Assembly: GCA_030684755.1 (NCBI GenBank)
Contig: JAUXXN010000102.1
Span: forward strand, 1 to 12,666
DNA: 12,666 bases
Reading direction: 5' to 3'
Source: Hydrogenophaga sp.
GTDB lineage: Bacteria > Pseudomonadota > Gammaproteobacteria > Burkholderiales > Burkholderiaceae_C
Made by a program: the position numbers and the translations under genes. The notes under the pieces are model-generated. The model saw only the letters and a program-made list of their open reading frames with translations, was not told the DNA's origin and ran no database searches. How positions within the stretch are numbered: the first letter of the stretch is position 1; each line of letters begins with the position of its first letter. Below are positions 6,951 through 12,666 of this stretch, piece after piece.

Positions 6951-8285
6951 TCAATGCAGCGTCAGCGGGTGCGTGGTGGTTTTCACGCGCACCACGGCGG
7001 GCTTGGTTTCATACGGCACCGGGGTTGCGCCGGTGATGGCAGCGGCGATGCTGCGGGCTTGGCGGGCAATGGGTTCGATGAAACGGCTGGCCTGGCCGTT
7101 CACCGTGATGCAGTCGCCCAGTGCGTGGATGCACCCCACGCTGGTGCGCAGGCCCACGGGTTCCACGGCAATGCCGTTGTTCCACGCCAGGCCAGCGCTT
7201 TGCGCCAGGCGCGGCGGTGTGGCGAGGCCGGTGGCGGCAATCACCTGGTCTGCGGCAAAGCGCTGACCACAGGCGGTGGTGACGCGGTAGCGCGTGCCCA
7301 ACTTTTCCACGCTGGCCACCTGCACACCGCCTTTGAACAAGATGGGCAGGTCTTGCCAGGCGGCCAGCAGTGGCGCGCTGGCTTGCTCGCTGGGCCAGCG
7401 CGCAAGCGGCCGGGCCATGGCGTCCAGCAGGGTGATGCGGTGGCCGCCCAGCGCCAGGTCGTTGGCGAGTTCGCTGCCAATTAGCCCGGCGCCCACAATT
7501 ACCACGTCTTTTGCCGAGTCACCAAGCGCTGCGCGCAGCCGCTGGTAGGCGCCCAGGTGGTTGATGCGCCAGCACAGCGCGGCGGGCAGGGCCGGGGGCA
7601 GCGCGGCCCGTGCGCCGTGGGCCAGCACCAGGTGGTCGTAGCGCAGGGTGCCGCGCGTGGTGCGCAGCGTGCGGGTGTCGGGGCAAATGCGCACGGCGTC
7701 GGTGTGCGCCAGCAGGCGCAGGTTCAGGCGGCGGGCTGCATCCGCGCCGGTTTCTTTCACCAGCCGGGTCAGGTCCATCTGCCGCGCCATGGCTATGGAG
7801 AGCATGGGTTTGTCGTACACGTCGGCGGCGCAGGCGCTCACCAGCGTGATGGGCAGCGTTGCGTCCAGTGCGCGCAACGCTTCGGCCATTTGCCAGCCCG
7901 CCCGGCCACCGCCCACCACCACCACGCCCGCCTGGTGGCGCGTGGCTGCGTTCCACACCGGCGCGTGGCGGCTGGCCTGGGCGCGCAGGGCTTCGATGCT
8001 GGGGGCTTCGTACCGTTCGAAGTCGCTTTTGGTCACACCGCAGAGCGGGCAATACCAGTCGTCTGGAATATCTTCAAACCGCGTGCCCGCAGCCAAGCCG
8101 CTGTCGGCATCGCCCACGGCTTCGTCGTAGATGTAGCCGCAGGCGTCGCAGATGTATTGGCGAAACGGCTGGCCCACGGCCACCGGTGCGATGGGCGCGG
8201 CCAGTGGCAAGTCGCGCACCTCGCCGTAGATGTGGGACAGAGAGCCCGTCGATGCGCTGGCGGGCTGGCGTGAGGGCATGCTCAT
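6951..8285 (-). CDS. Rubredoxin fused to FAD-dependent rubredoxin/NAD(P)H reductase
   Basis: 444 residues. An N-terminal leader of about 40 residues is followed by a rubredoxin domain (about 42-92). Its iron ligands are Cys46-x2-Cys49 (CDACGYIYD) and Cys79-x2-Cys82 (CPLCG), with the typical [11 protein letters not shown] between them. From about residue 120 comes a two-dinucleotide-fold flavoprotein: FAD site [10 protein letters not shown] (121-130), NAD(P)H site [14 protein letters not shown] (261-274) and the C-terminal FAD contact ALGD (388-391). The expected path is NAD(P)H to FAD to the fused rubredoxin iron and then to a partner oxidase, reductase or oxygenase. No transmembrane segment is seen. 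ATG at 8285 is chosen because AGGAG (8294-8298) lies 8 bases upstream. Its ATG overlaps the TGA of the flavoprotein gene (ATGA), implying translational coupling, so that product is the likeliest partner. It is the last gene of the set. Confidence 0.9.
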   Translation of the reverse strand: MSMPSRQPASASTGSLSHIYGEVRDLPLAAPIAPVAVGQPFRQYICDACGYIYDEAVGDADSGLAAGTRFEDIPDDWYCPLCGVTKSDFERYEAPSIEALRAQASRHAPVWNAATRHQAGVVVVGGGRAGWQMAEALRALDATLPITLVSACAADVYDKPMLSIAMARQMDLTRLVKETGADAARRLNLRLLAHTDAVRICPDTRTLRTTRGTLRYDHLVLAHGARAALPPALPAALCWRINHLGAYQRLRAALGDSAKDVVIVGAGLIGSELANDLALGGHRITLLDAMARPLARWPSEQASAPLLAAWQDLPILFKGGVQVASVEKLGTRYRVTTACGQRFAADQVIAATGLATPPRLAQSAGLAWNNGIAVEPVGLRTSVGCIHALGDCITVNGQASRFIEPIARQARSIAAAITGATPVPYETKPAVVRVKTTTHPLTLH

Positions 8286-9427
8286 ACCGGCATCTCCTCT
8301 TGGCTCAGCCGCGCAATCTCCTTGCGCAGGTGCTTGATGGCGGGCGTGACGATGGCCACAAAGTGCGATTCGCGCACGCGGCGCTGCACGTCTGAGCTCA
8401 TGAGGTAGCCGCGTGCGCCTTGGTGCATCAGGGCCGACTGGGCGGCCCGCAGACACAGCTCGGCGCAGTGGGCGCGGGCGTCCAGCACGTCAATAAAAAA
8501 CTCGGTGCTGCCGTCAAACGGCGTCTCGGCCATCTTCATCACGCGGGTGGTGAGCGCGTCCAGCTCGGCCTGCAATGCGTCGGGCCGGTCATCTAGAAAC
8601 TGGTTCACGTGGCCCAACTGCGCTTCTACCGCCCACATGCTGTCGATGGCGCCTTGGGTGATGCCCACCGCCATGCCGCACTGGAGCATGACGAAAGCGG
8701 CGCGGATGCGCGCAATCGTCGGTTTGGCCGGGTCGGCAATCAACTCGCCGGCGCCCACAAAATAATCTTTCAGGTGCAGCGCCCAGGTGCCCGTGCCTTC
8801 CATGGCTGAAAAGCTCGGGCAGTCGCGCATCGTCACGCCGGGCGCGTCGCAGCGCAGCAAAAACATCAGTTCTTTGCTCAGGCTCTGGCCGTCGGCCTCC
8901 ACCGCTGCAATGGCTCCGCAGCAGTGGTCAGGCCCCAGGTTGCTCACCCAGGGCAGCGCGCCGTTCACGAGGTAGCCACCGTCCACCGGCGTGGCCTTGA
9001 GCAACAGGCTCTCAATCTGCGCGTAGCTCTTCATGGGGTTGGACAGCGCGGTGCCGCCCAGCCGCTGCCCGCTGGCGATCTGCATCAGCGCGTCGCCCGT
9101 GAGCGCGGGGTTACCCGACTGTTCCAGGTACAGCCCGCACACCGCCTGGCACCACATCATGAAACCGGTGGCGCCGCACACGCGGGAAGCCTCGGCCATG
9201 GCGCGGATGGCCAGACCGTAGTCACCCAGGCCAGCGGGCGCGGCCAGGTGCGCGCTCATGGCACCCGCGCTGGCCAGCTGCTGCAACACCGCGCGCGGGT
9301 AGTGGCCCTGGCGGTCAATGCCCTGCACCTGCTCGGCCAGCGGGCCTTGCGCAATGGCGCGCACCGCCGCGAGCAGGGCGGGTTCGGTAGGGGTGGCGAG
9401 TTCGGGTGGCAGGTCGGCGGGGTTCAT
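8282..9427 (-). CDS. Acyl-CoA-dehydrogenase-fold flavoprotein, possibly a monooxygenase
   Basis: 381 residues, normal length for the acyl-CoA dehydrogenase superfamily. Recognisable parts are the N-terminal helical domain (about 15-125), the middle beta domain with GGTALSNP and [16 protein letters not shown], the [19 protein letters not shown] block (206-224), and a C-terminal helical bundle. The end, [24 protein letters not shown] (349-370 region), lacks the Tyr-x-Gly-Thr-x-Glu-type segment that carries the catalytic Glu in many classical members. This resembles branches that act as flavin monooxygenases or desulfurising enzymes (DszC/SfnB-like), but that link is inference. Coupling by ATGA to a rubredoxin reductase supports a redox role needing delivered electrons. 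ATG at 9427 is preferred over GTG at 9457, which begins in the sequence next to the hairpin repeat; neither has a strong ribosome site. The substrate is unknown. Confidence 0.82.
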   Translation of the reverse strand: MNPADLPPELATPTEPALLAAVRAIAQGPLAEQVQGIDRQGHYPRAVLQQLASAGAMSAHLAAPAGLGDYGLAIRAMAEASRVCGATGFMMWCQAVCGLYLEQSGNPALTGDALMQIASGQRLGGTALSNPMKSYAQIESLLLKATPVDGGYLVNGALPWVSNLGPDHCCGAIAAVEADGQSLSKELMFLLRCDAPGVTMRDCPSFSAMEGTGTWALHLKDYFVGAGELIADPAKPTIARIRAAFVMLQCGMAVGITQGAIDSMWAVEAQLGHVNQFLDDRPDALQAELDALTTRVMKMAETPFDGSTEFFIDVLDARAHCAELCLRAAQSALMHQGARGYLMSSDVQRRVRESHFVAIVTPAIKHLRKEIARLSQEEMPV

Positions 9428-9458
9428 GGCAGGTCCAGGGTGAGGGGTGGTATTCACT

Positions 9459-9494
9459 CCCTCTCCCGCTCGCGGGAGAGGGCCGGGGAGAGGG
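9459..9494. repeat. GC-rich hairpin repeat (REP-like) in operon gap
   Basis: The arms CCCTCTCCCG (9459-9468) and CGGGAGAGGG (9473-9482) pair perfectly around CTCG. A second copy of GGGAGAGGG follows at 9486-9494. This CCCTCTCCC/GGGAGAGGG pattern is a familiar dispersed intergenic repeat type in GC-rich proteobacteria (from memory). It fills most of the 68-base gap between the OsmC stop and the flavoprotein start. It could form an mRNA hairpin that tunes stability or expression between the two genes. Confidence 0.7.
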
Positions 9495-9495
9495 T

Positions 9496-10065
9496 TCAGA
9501 GCATGGAAATTTCGAACGGAATCGGGTTGCGCATGCTGTTGGCCACCGGCGAATAGAAGTTGGCGTGCTGCACGATCTCGTCCAGCACCTCGCGGCTCGC
9601 GTCGCCCTCCACCAACACCTTCACGCGGATGGCCTGAAAGCCCATCTCGGGTGGCGTTTTCTCCAGTGCACCACCTGCGCCCCAGGCGGCCGGGTTGCCA
9701 ATGTCCCCTTCCATGAACACTTCGAGCTTGCTCAGCTTCACACCCTTCCAGGTGGCCACGGCCGTCACGCCCACAGCGATGCAGCCGCCCAGGCCCGACA
9801 ACACAATCTCGCCCGGTGCCGGTGCCGTGTCCTCGCCAAACAGGTGCAACGGCTCGTCCACCACCACCGGCGCGTGCTGGCCCACGTAGCTCAGCGAGCG
9901 GTACTGGCCTTCCATGATGGTGTGGACCTTGTTGGTCCCCCGGCTGGCCGGGTTGGCCTTGCCCTTGGCGGCAAATGCGGCCAGGCCGGTGCCGTCAATC
10001 GGGCGCAGGTAGGCCTTCACGGTGGTCACAGCGGCGGTGGGTTCAAGCAAATCGGTAGAAGACAT
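9496..10065 (-). CDS. OsmC-family protein with a non-canonical second active-site position
   Basis: 189 residues, longer than typical OsmC/Ohr proteins (about 140) because of an N-terminal extension. The core shows LSGLGGCIAVGVTAVATWKG (about 92-111), where the single Cys takes the place of the first catalytic Cys. KLSKLEVFMEGDIG then matches the beta strand that follows. At the second position, where OsmC/Ohr proteins have Cys-Pro-Val, this protein reads NFYSPVANSMRNP, with Ser in place of Cys. A standard two-Cys hydroperoxide reductase mechanism is therefore unlikely; it may be a one-Cys enzyme, a carrier or a binding protein. It is cytoplasmic, with no signal peptide. ATG at 10065 (GGAAA about six bases upstream) is preferred over TTG at 10086. 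It is in line with the flavoprotein and rubredoxin reductase downstream and the rhodanese relic upstream. Confidence 0.83.
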   Translation of the reverse strand: MSSTDLLEPTAAVTTVKAYLRPIDGTGLAAFAAKGKANPASRGTNKVHTIMEGQYRSLSYVGQHAPVVVDEPLHLFGEDTAPAPGEIVLSGLGGCIAVGVTAVATWKGVKLSKLEVFMEGDIGNPAAWGAGGALEKTPPEMGFQAIRVKVLVEGDASREVLDEIVQHANFYSPVANSMRNPIPFEISML

Positions 10066-10114
10066 GAAGGTTTCCAAAGTAGGCAAGGTTGATGGGAGGG
10101 AAAACTTAAGGGAA

Positions 10115-10312
10115 TCAGGCCTGCTTCAGCGCCTGCAAACCCTCGGGCGTGGACCTGGCAAAAAAAGTGAACAGCTCCCGCAAGTTCACCGCTCCATGAA
10201 AGAGCCTTGCGACAAATGTGTCAACGACACGGGTGTCAATCACCACCACCGGCGCGGTGGCTTGCAGCGTTGCAAGCTGGGCGGGGGCAATCAAGGTGGC
10301 GTCAATGCTCAT
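10115..10312 (-). pseudogene. Truncated rhodanese-type sulfurtransferase, N-terminal remnant
   Basis: The 65-residue frame begins MSIDATLIAPAQLATL, continues VVVIDTRVVDTFVARLFHGA and then VNLRELFTFFARSTPEG, and stops at ALKQA. The VIDTR, HGAVNLRE and F-x-STPEG blocks are those of the first half of a rhodanese (thiosulfate or mercaptopyruvate sulfurtransferase) domain. The active-site loop Cys and everything after it are absent, and only 49 bases separate the stop from the OsmC start. A full protein would be about 130 residues for one domain or about 280 for two. Sulfur transfer is not possible without the Cys. Either this is a deletion remnant or, less likely, a short protein still made for another purpose. 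It marks the original first gene of the cluster. Confidence 0.72.
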
Positions 10313-10471
10313 GGCGAAAAGTCACTCTCGTGAAGGTCGGCTGGCGGGATGGCCTGCGAGCTTCATTGCAATGGACGTGCCAGGGTGGCGCGCAACGGTT
10401 TTTTTGCACGCAAGTGGTTGATTTGTTTGGGTTTATGGGCGCCTGGCGCGAAAGCGGGCTGGCTGTGGCTG

Positions 10472-10517
10472 CAGTGGGTTGTCGCCACTGTGTCGACATT
10501 TTGTTAACGCAGTGGCG
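10472..10517. repeat. Three-arm alternating inverted repeat (CAGTGG / CCACTG / CAGTGG)
   Basis: CAGTGG (10472-10477) can pair with CCACTG (10485-10490) across a 7-base loop. The same middle arm, extended to CGCCACTG (10483-10490), can instead pair with CAGTGGCG (10510-10517) across a 19-base loop. The two structures are mutually exclusive. On the minus strand this lies upstream of the OsmC gene set, so it might be a leader switch or a repeated operator. No peptide frame or T-run accompanies it. Confidence 0.45.
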
Positions 10518-10600
10518 GCGCGGTTTGGGCTTCTGCTGGTATGGACTGGCGTGTGAACTGATGCGGGAGGGTGCTTGCTTTCAACCCGGAGCAGTCCTCT

Positions 10601-10622
10601 GTCCGCGAACCTCGAAGCGGAC
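10601..10622. repeat. Hairpin just downstream of the integrase relic stop
   Basis: GTCCGC (10601-10606) pairs with GCGGAC (10617-10622) around a 10-base loop. It begins three bases after the integrase relic's stop codon on the minus strand. It has no T-run, so a terminator role is doubtful. It may be a dispersed intergenic palindrome or a leftover of the integron's surroundings. Confidence 0.4.
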
Positions 10623-10624
10623 AT

Positions 10625-10909
10625 TCAATGCCCGTGGGAAAGGACATCCAGGGGGCTCGCCGTGCCGCCCGCCGCCGCCTTCAATACGTGGGTGTAGATC
10701 ATGGTGGTGGACACGTCTGAATGGCCCAGCAGTTCCTGCACTGTGCGGATGTCGGTGTCCGCCTGCAGCAGATGCGTGGCAAAAGAGTGGGGCCGTTCCA
10801 CGCCGCTTCGCGGATCAATTGACAACGTGGGTGACGGAAACATCCAGAACCAAGCCCACGAACAGCCCACCTTGGGATATTTTTGCTCCAGCGCATGAGG
10901 CGCTTCCAC
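10625..10909 (-). pseudogene. Integron integrase (IntI) C-terminal relic with internal deletion
   Basis: The 94-codon frame reads [20 protein letters not shown], then SIDPRSGVE, then [20 protein letters not shown], then [17 protein letters not shown], and ends near SPLDVL. KYP-x-(A/V)-G-x-x-W-x-WFW and DPRSG followed by TMIYTHVL and SPLD are integron-integrase signatures, close to what I recall of IntI1, rather than XerC/D. Between DPRSGVE and HSFATHLL about 32 residues are missing in frame. The lost block holds part of the IntI-specific insertion and the HTLR segment with a catalytic His and Arg. The later LLGH and the nucleophilic Tyr (MIYTH) remain. The N-terminal two-thirds is gone and replaced by the amidotransferase relic, so recombinase activity is not possible. 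The GTG at 10909 is only the first frame start, not a real gene start. Confidence 0.82.
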
Positions 10910-10935
10910 GCTATCGGCAGCAGCTTCGTTTGATG

Positions 10936-11397
10936 GAATTGCACGCCCCAGGCGCTGGGGCCGACGCGAAACGCGTGGTGGGGCTCAAACGCATTGCCCG
11001 CCAACAACACCGCGCCCGGTGTCAGTTGCCGCACCGATTGCCAGTGCGTGGCCTGGGCATCAAAGGTGTCGGGCAGGGCGCCCAGCAGCGGGTGGCCGTA
11101 GCAAATCCCCAGCAGTGGCGTTTGCAGCGCCACGGCCTGCTGCAGCCAGGGCACCAGGGCTTCGCTCCAGGGTTCACGGTCGCTCGCCATGGCGTGTGAA
11201 CCCGTGAGCACAATGCCCGCCAGGGTGTTGTGCTCGGGCGGCGGGGTGCCTGACGCGGTGGCATCGTGCACGCGCACCTCGGCGCTACCGGCACGAAGCC
11301 CGGTGGCGATCCAGTCGTCAAAATCTCCGAGGCGCTCCCGGATGTGGTCGTGCGTGCGACCGGTCTGCACGATCAGCAGAGGGCGGAGTGCGGTCAT
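10936..11397 (-). pseudogene. Class-I glutamine amidotransferase relic (GMP-synthase-like), truncated
   Basis: About 154 codons align by eye with a stand-alone GATase1 protein. MTALRPLLIVQTGRTHDHIR opens it, ITGS-like VLTGSHAM follows, and the nucleophile elbow LLGICYGHPLLG carries Cys99. THWQSVRQL and WGVQFH (His154) come after. Between GHPLLG and ALPDTFDAQATHW roughly 35 residues expected in the family are missing without a frame change. After VQFH the usual Pro-Glu (catalytic Glu) and about 60-80 further residues are absent. The frame runs on only as out-of-frame integrase DNA to 10699. ATG 11397 starts 15 bases after the recQ stop, so it was probably co-transcribed with recQ. A full enzyme would hydrolyse glutamine to deliver ammonia or act as a glutamyl-peptide hydrolase; this one lacks part of its triad. 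Confidence 0.78.
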
Positions 11398-11412
11398 GCG
11401 CGGGCGCCCCAA

Positions 11413-12666
11413 CTACCCAAACGCCCGCACCACCCGCAGCACATCGGCCCCATACGCTTCGCGCTTTTTCTGCCCCAGCCCGGCAATGCCTTCCAGGTCG
11501 GCGTCGGTGTGGGGCATGCGGCTGGCGATGGCGCGCAGGGTGCTGTCGTGAAAAATCACGAAGGCGGGCAGGCTGTGGTCGCGGGCCACTTCGCCGCGCC
11601 AAGCTTTGAGGGCGGCCAGGCAGTCGCGCTGGTTCAGGCTCAGCGGCTGGCCGTCGGGCGCGGCGGCAGCGCTGCTGCGGGCGGCTTTGCTGCGGCTGGT
11701 GCGGCCTGGGGTTTTTTCGGTGGCCAGCTTCAGCGCCACCGGGCGCTGGCCTTTCAAAATTTCGCGTGCGGCGTCGGCCAGGTGCAGGGTGTTGTAGTGC
11801 GCGGCGTCCACCTGCACCGCTTCAATGGCGATGAGCTGGCGCAGCAGGGCGCGCCACTGGGTTTCGGACAGGTCGGCGCCAATGCCGAAGGTTGAGAGCT
11901 TTTCGTGGCCGTATTGCGCCATCTTGTCGGTTTGCTTGCCGCGCAAGATGTCCATGATGTGGCCGGCGCCAAAAGCCATGCCGCTGGTTTGCTGCACGCG
12001 GTAGATGCAAGAGAGCAGTTTGCGGGCCGATTCGGTGGCGTCGAACAGCGCGGGCGGGTGCAAGCAGTTGTCGCAGTTGCCGCAGGGCTGGCTTTTTTCG
12101 CCAAAGTAGGCCAGCAGGCGCACGCGGCGGCAGTCACTGGCTTCGGCCAGGGTCAGCAGGGCGTCGAGTTTGCCGCGCAGCACCTGCTTGAATTCGTCGG
12201 CCGCCGGGCTTTCGTCGATCATGCGGCGCTGGTTCACCACGTCCTGCAGGCCGTAGGCCATCCAGGCGTTGGCCGGTTCGCCGTCGCGCCCGGCGCGGCC
12301 GGTTTCTTGGTAGTAGCCCTCGATGTTTTTGGGCATGTCCAGGTGCGCGACAAAGCGCACGTCGGGCTTGTCGATGCCCATGCCGAACGCGATGGTGGCG
12401 ACCATGATCAGGCCCTCTTCGCGCAAAAAACGGTCTTGGTGCTGCTGGCGTTTGGCTGCGTCCATGCCCGCGTGGTAGGGCAGGGCGTTTAGGCCCGCCG
12501 TGTTCAGCATCTCGGCCACCTCTTCCACCCGGCGGCGCGACTGGCAGTAGACGATGCCCGCGTCGTGCCCGGCGCTGTGGGTGTGTTCGTCGCGGATGAA
12601 GCGCATCAGCTGCGTGGTGGCGTCTTTCTTTTCCACCAATTGGTAGCGGATGTTGGGCCGGTCGAA
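11413..12666 (-). CDS. recQ: ATP-dependent DNA helicase RecQ, C-terminal two-thirds (start outside window)
   Basis: 417 residues are visible and the frame is open to the window edge, starting within [15 protein letters not shown], a RecQ signature after the first helicase lobe. The second lobe carries [15 protein letters not shown], then [15 protein letters not shown] (visible 90-104) and the arginine-finger motif [10 protein letters not shown] (120-129). The zinc site follows, with Cys179, Cys195, Cys198 and Cys201 (CGNCDNC). A winged-helix RQC region comes next, then an Ala/Ser/Lys-rich linker (about 310-340) and a C-terminal HRDC domain (about 343-414). RecQ unwinds DNA 3' to 5' in recombination and fork repair. 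The DEAH-box lobe 1 lies beyond the window. All visible catalytic features are intact. The stop TAG is followed after 15 bases by the amidotransferase relic. Confidence 0.96.
   Translation of the reverse strand, partial: FDRPNIRYQLVEKKDATTQLMRFIRDEHTHSAGHDAGIVYCQSRRRVEEVAEMLNTAGLNALPYHAGMDAAKRQQHQDRFLREEGLIMVATIAFGMGIDKPDVRFVAHLDMPKNIEGYYQETGRAGRDGEPANAWMAYGLQDVVNQRRMIDESPAADEFKQVLRGKLDALLTLAEASDCRRVRLLAYFGEKSQPCGNCDNCLHPPALFDATESARKLLSCIYRVQQTSGMAFGAGHIMDILRGKQTDKMAQYGHEKLSTFGIGADLSETQWRALLRQLIAIEAVQVDAAHYNTLHLADAAREILKGQRPVALKLATEKTPGRTSRSKAARSSAAAAPDGQPLSLNQRDCLAALKAWRGEVARDHSLPAFVIFHDSTLRAIASRMPHTDADLEGIAGLGQKKREAYGADVLRVVRAFG

Larger units (their letters stand above)
10313..10624. other. 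Non-coding stretch between rhodanese relic and integrase relic
   Basis: 312 bases without a convincing gene on either strand; the small open frames in it show no recognisable motifs. It should hold the promoter for the minus-strand OsmC gene set, but no well-spaced -35/-10 pair was found. TTAACA at 10503-10508 (minus strand) resembles a -35 box without a partner. Two local inverted-repeat structures are listed separately. Integron recombination sites (attC cores of the GTTRRRY/RYYYAAC type) were looked for and not found. Confidence 0.5.

Noticed and set aside
7859..8395. Arg/Pro-rich plus-strand frames opposite the rubredoxin reductase
   Set aside because: They are antisense shadows without family motifs; the minus-strand frame has intact rubredoxin and flavin motifs.
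10313..10624. Possible attI/attC recombination sites beside the integrase relic
   Set aside because: No pair of GTTRRRY and RYYYAAC cores was found by eye; GTTAAC near 10503 does not fit the core, and the sequence that would hold attI (5' of intI) has been replaced by the amidotransferase relic.
10625..10909. Reading the integrase relic as a small intact XerC/D-like recombinase
   Set aside because: It lacks the N-terminal DNA-binding domain and the HxxR catalytic segment, and carries IntI-specific rather than Xer-specific blocks.
10207..11199. Long plus-strand open frame of 330 codons across the relic region
   Set aside because: It has no recognisable motif and runs antisense to the rhodanese, integrase and amidotransferase sequences, all of which show real family motifs on the minus strand.

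Overview
The window reads as chromosomal DNA of a GC-rich betaproteobacterium, most likely of the family Comamonadaceae. The evidence is the codon usage (G/C-rich third positions), the divergent lplT/alr pair and the overall protein signatures. No sequence search was possible, so the family assignment is an inference. There is no rRNA, tRNA, CRISPR array or intact insertion sequence.

Layout. At 1-612 (+) is the 3' end of a PhoD-like phosphatase, convergent with a cysteine-type glutathione peroxidase at 634-1119 (-). Divergent from that, 1291-2385 (+) encodes an unusual protein with two degenerate receiver domains. It converges on lplT (2476-3759, -), a lysophospholipid transporter, which is divergent from alr (3963-5096, +), alanine racemase. 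A candidate terminator follows alr, then an MFS transporter (5256-6476, +). At 6473-6931 lies a broken vapC-type toxin gene with a possible antitoxin tail overlapping it by ATGA.

From 10312 down to 6951, all on the minus strand, is a compact gene set. In transcription order it holds a truncated rhodanese (65 codons left), an OsmC-family protein, an acyl-CoA-dehydrogenase-fold flavoprotein, and a rubredoxin fused to a rubredoxin/NAD(P)H reductase. The last two overlap by ATGA and are surely co-translated. A GC-rich hairpin repeat separates the OsmC and flavoprotein genes. The arrangement suggests an NAD(P)H to FAD to rubredoxin electron chain serving the flavoprotein, with OsmC and rhodanese pointing to thiol/sulfur chemistry; the substrate is unknown.

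At 10625-11397 (-) is a gene graveyard. It holds the C-terminal end of an integron integrase (IntI) that has lost its HxxR catalytic segment. This is joined directly to a class-I glutamine amidotransferase that has itself lost an internal block and its C-terminus. Upstream of these, the 3' two-thirds of recQ (11413-12666, -) runs off the window.

The most notable observations are the IntI relic fused to the amidotransferase relic, the run of three truncated genes between 10115 and 11397, the rhodanese/OsmC/flavoprotein/rubredoxin-reductase cluster, and the tandem pseudo-receiver protein.
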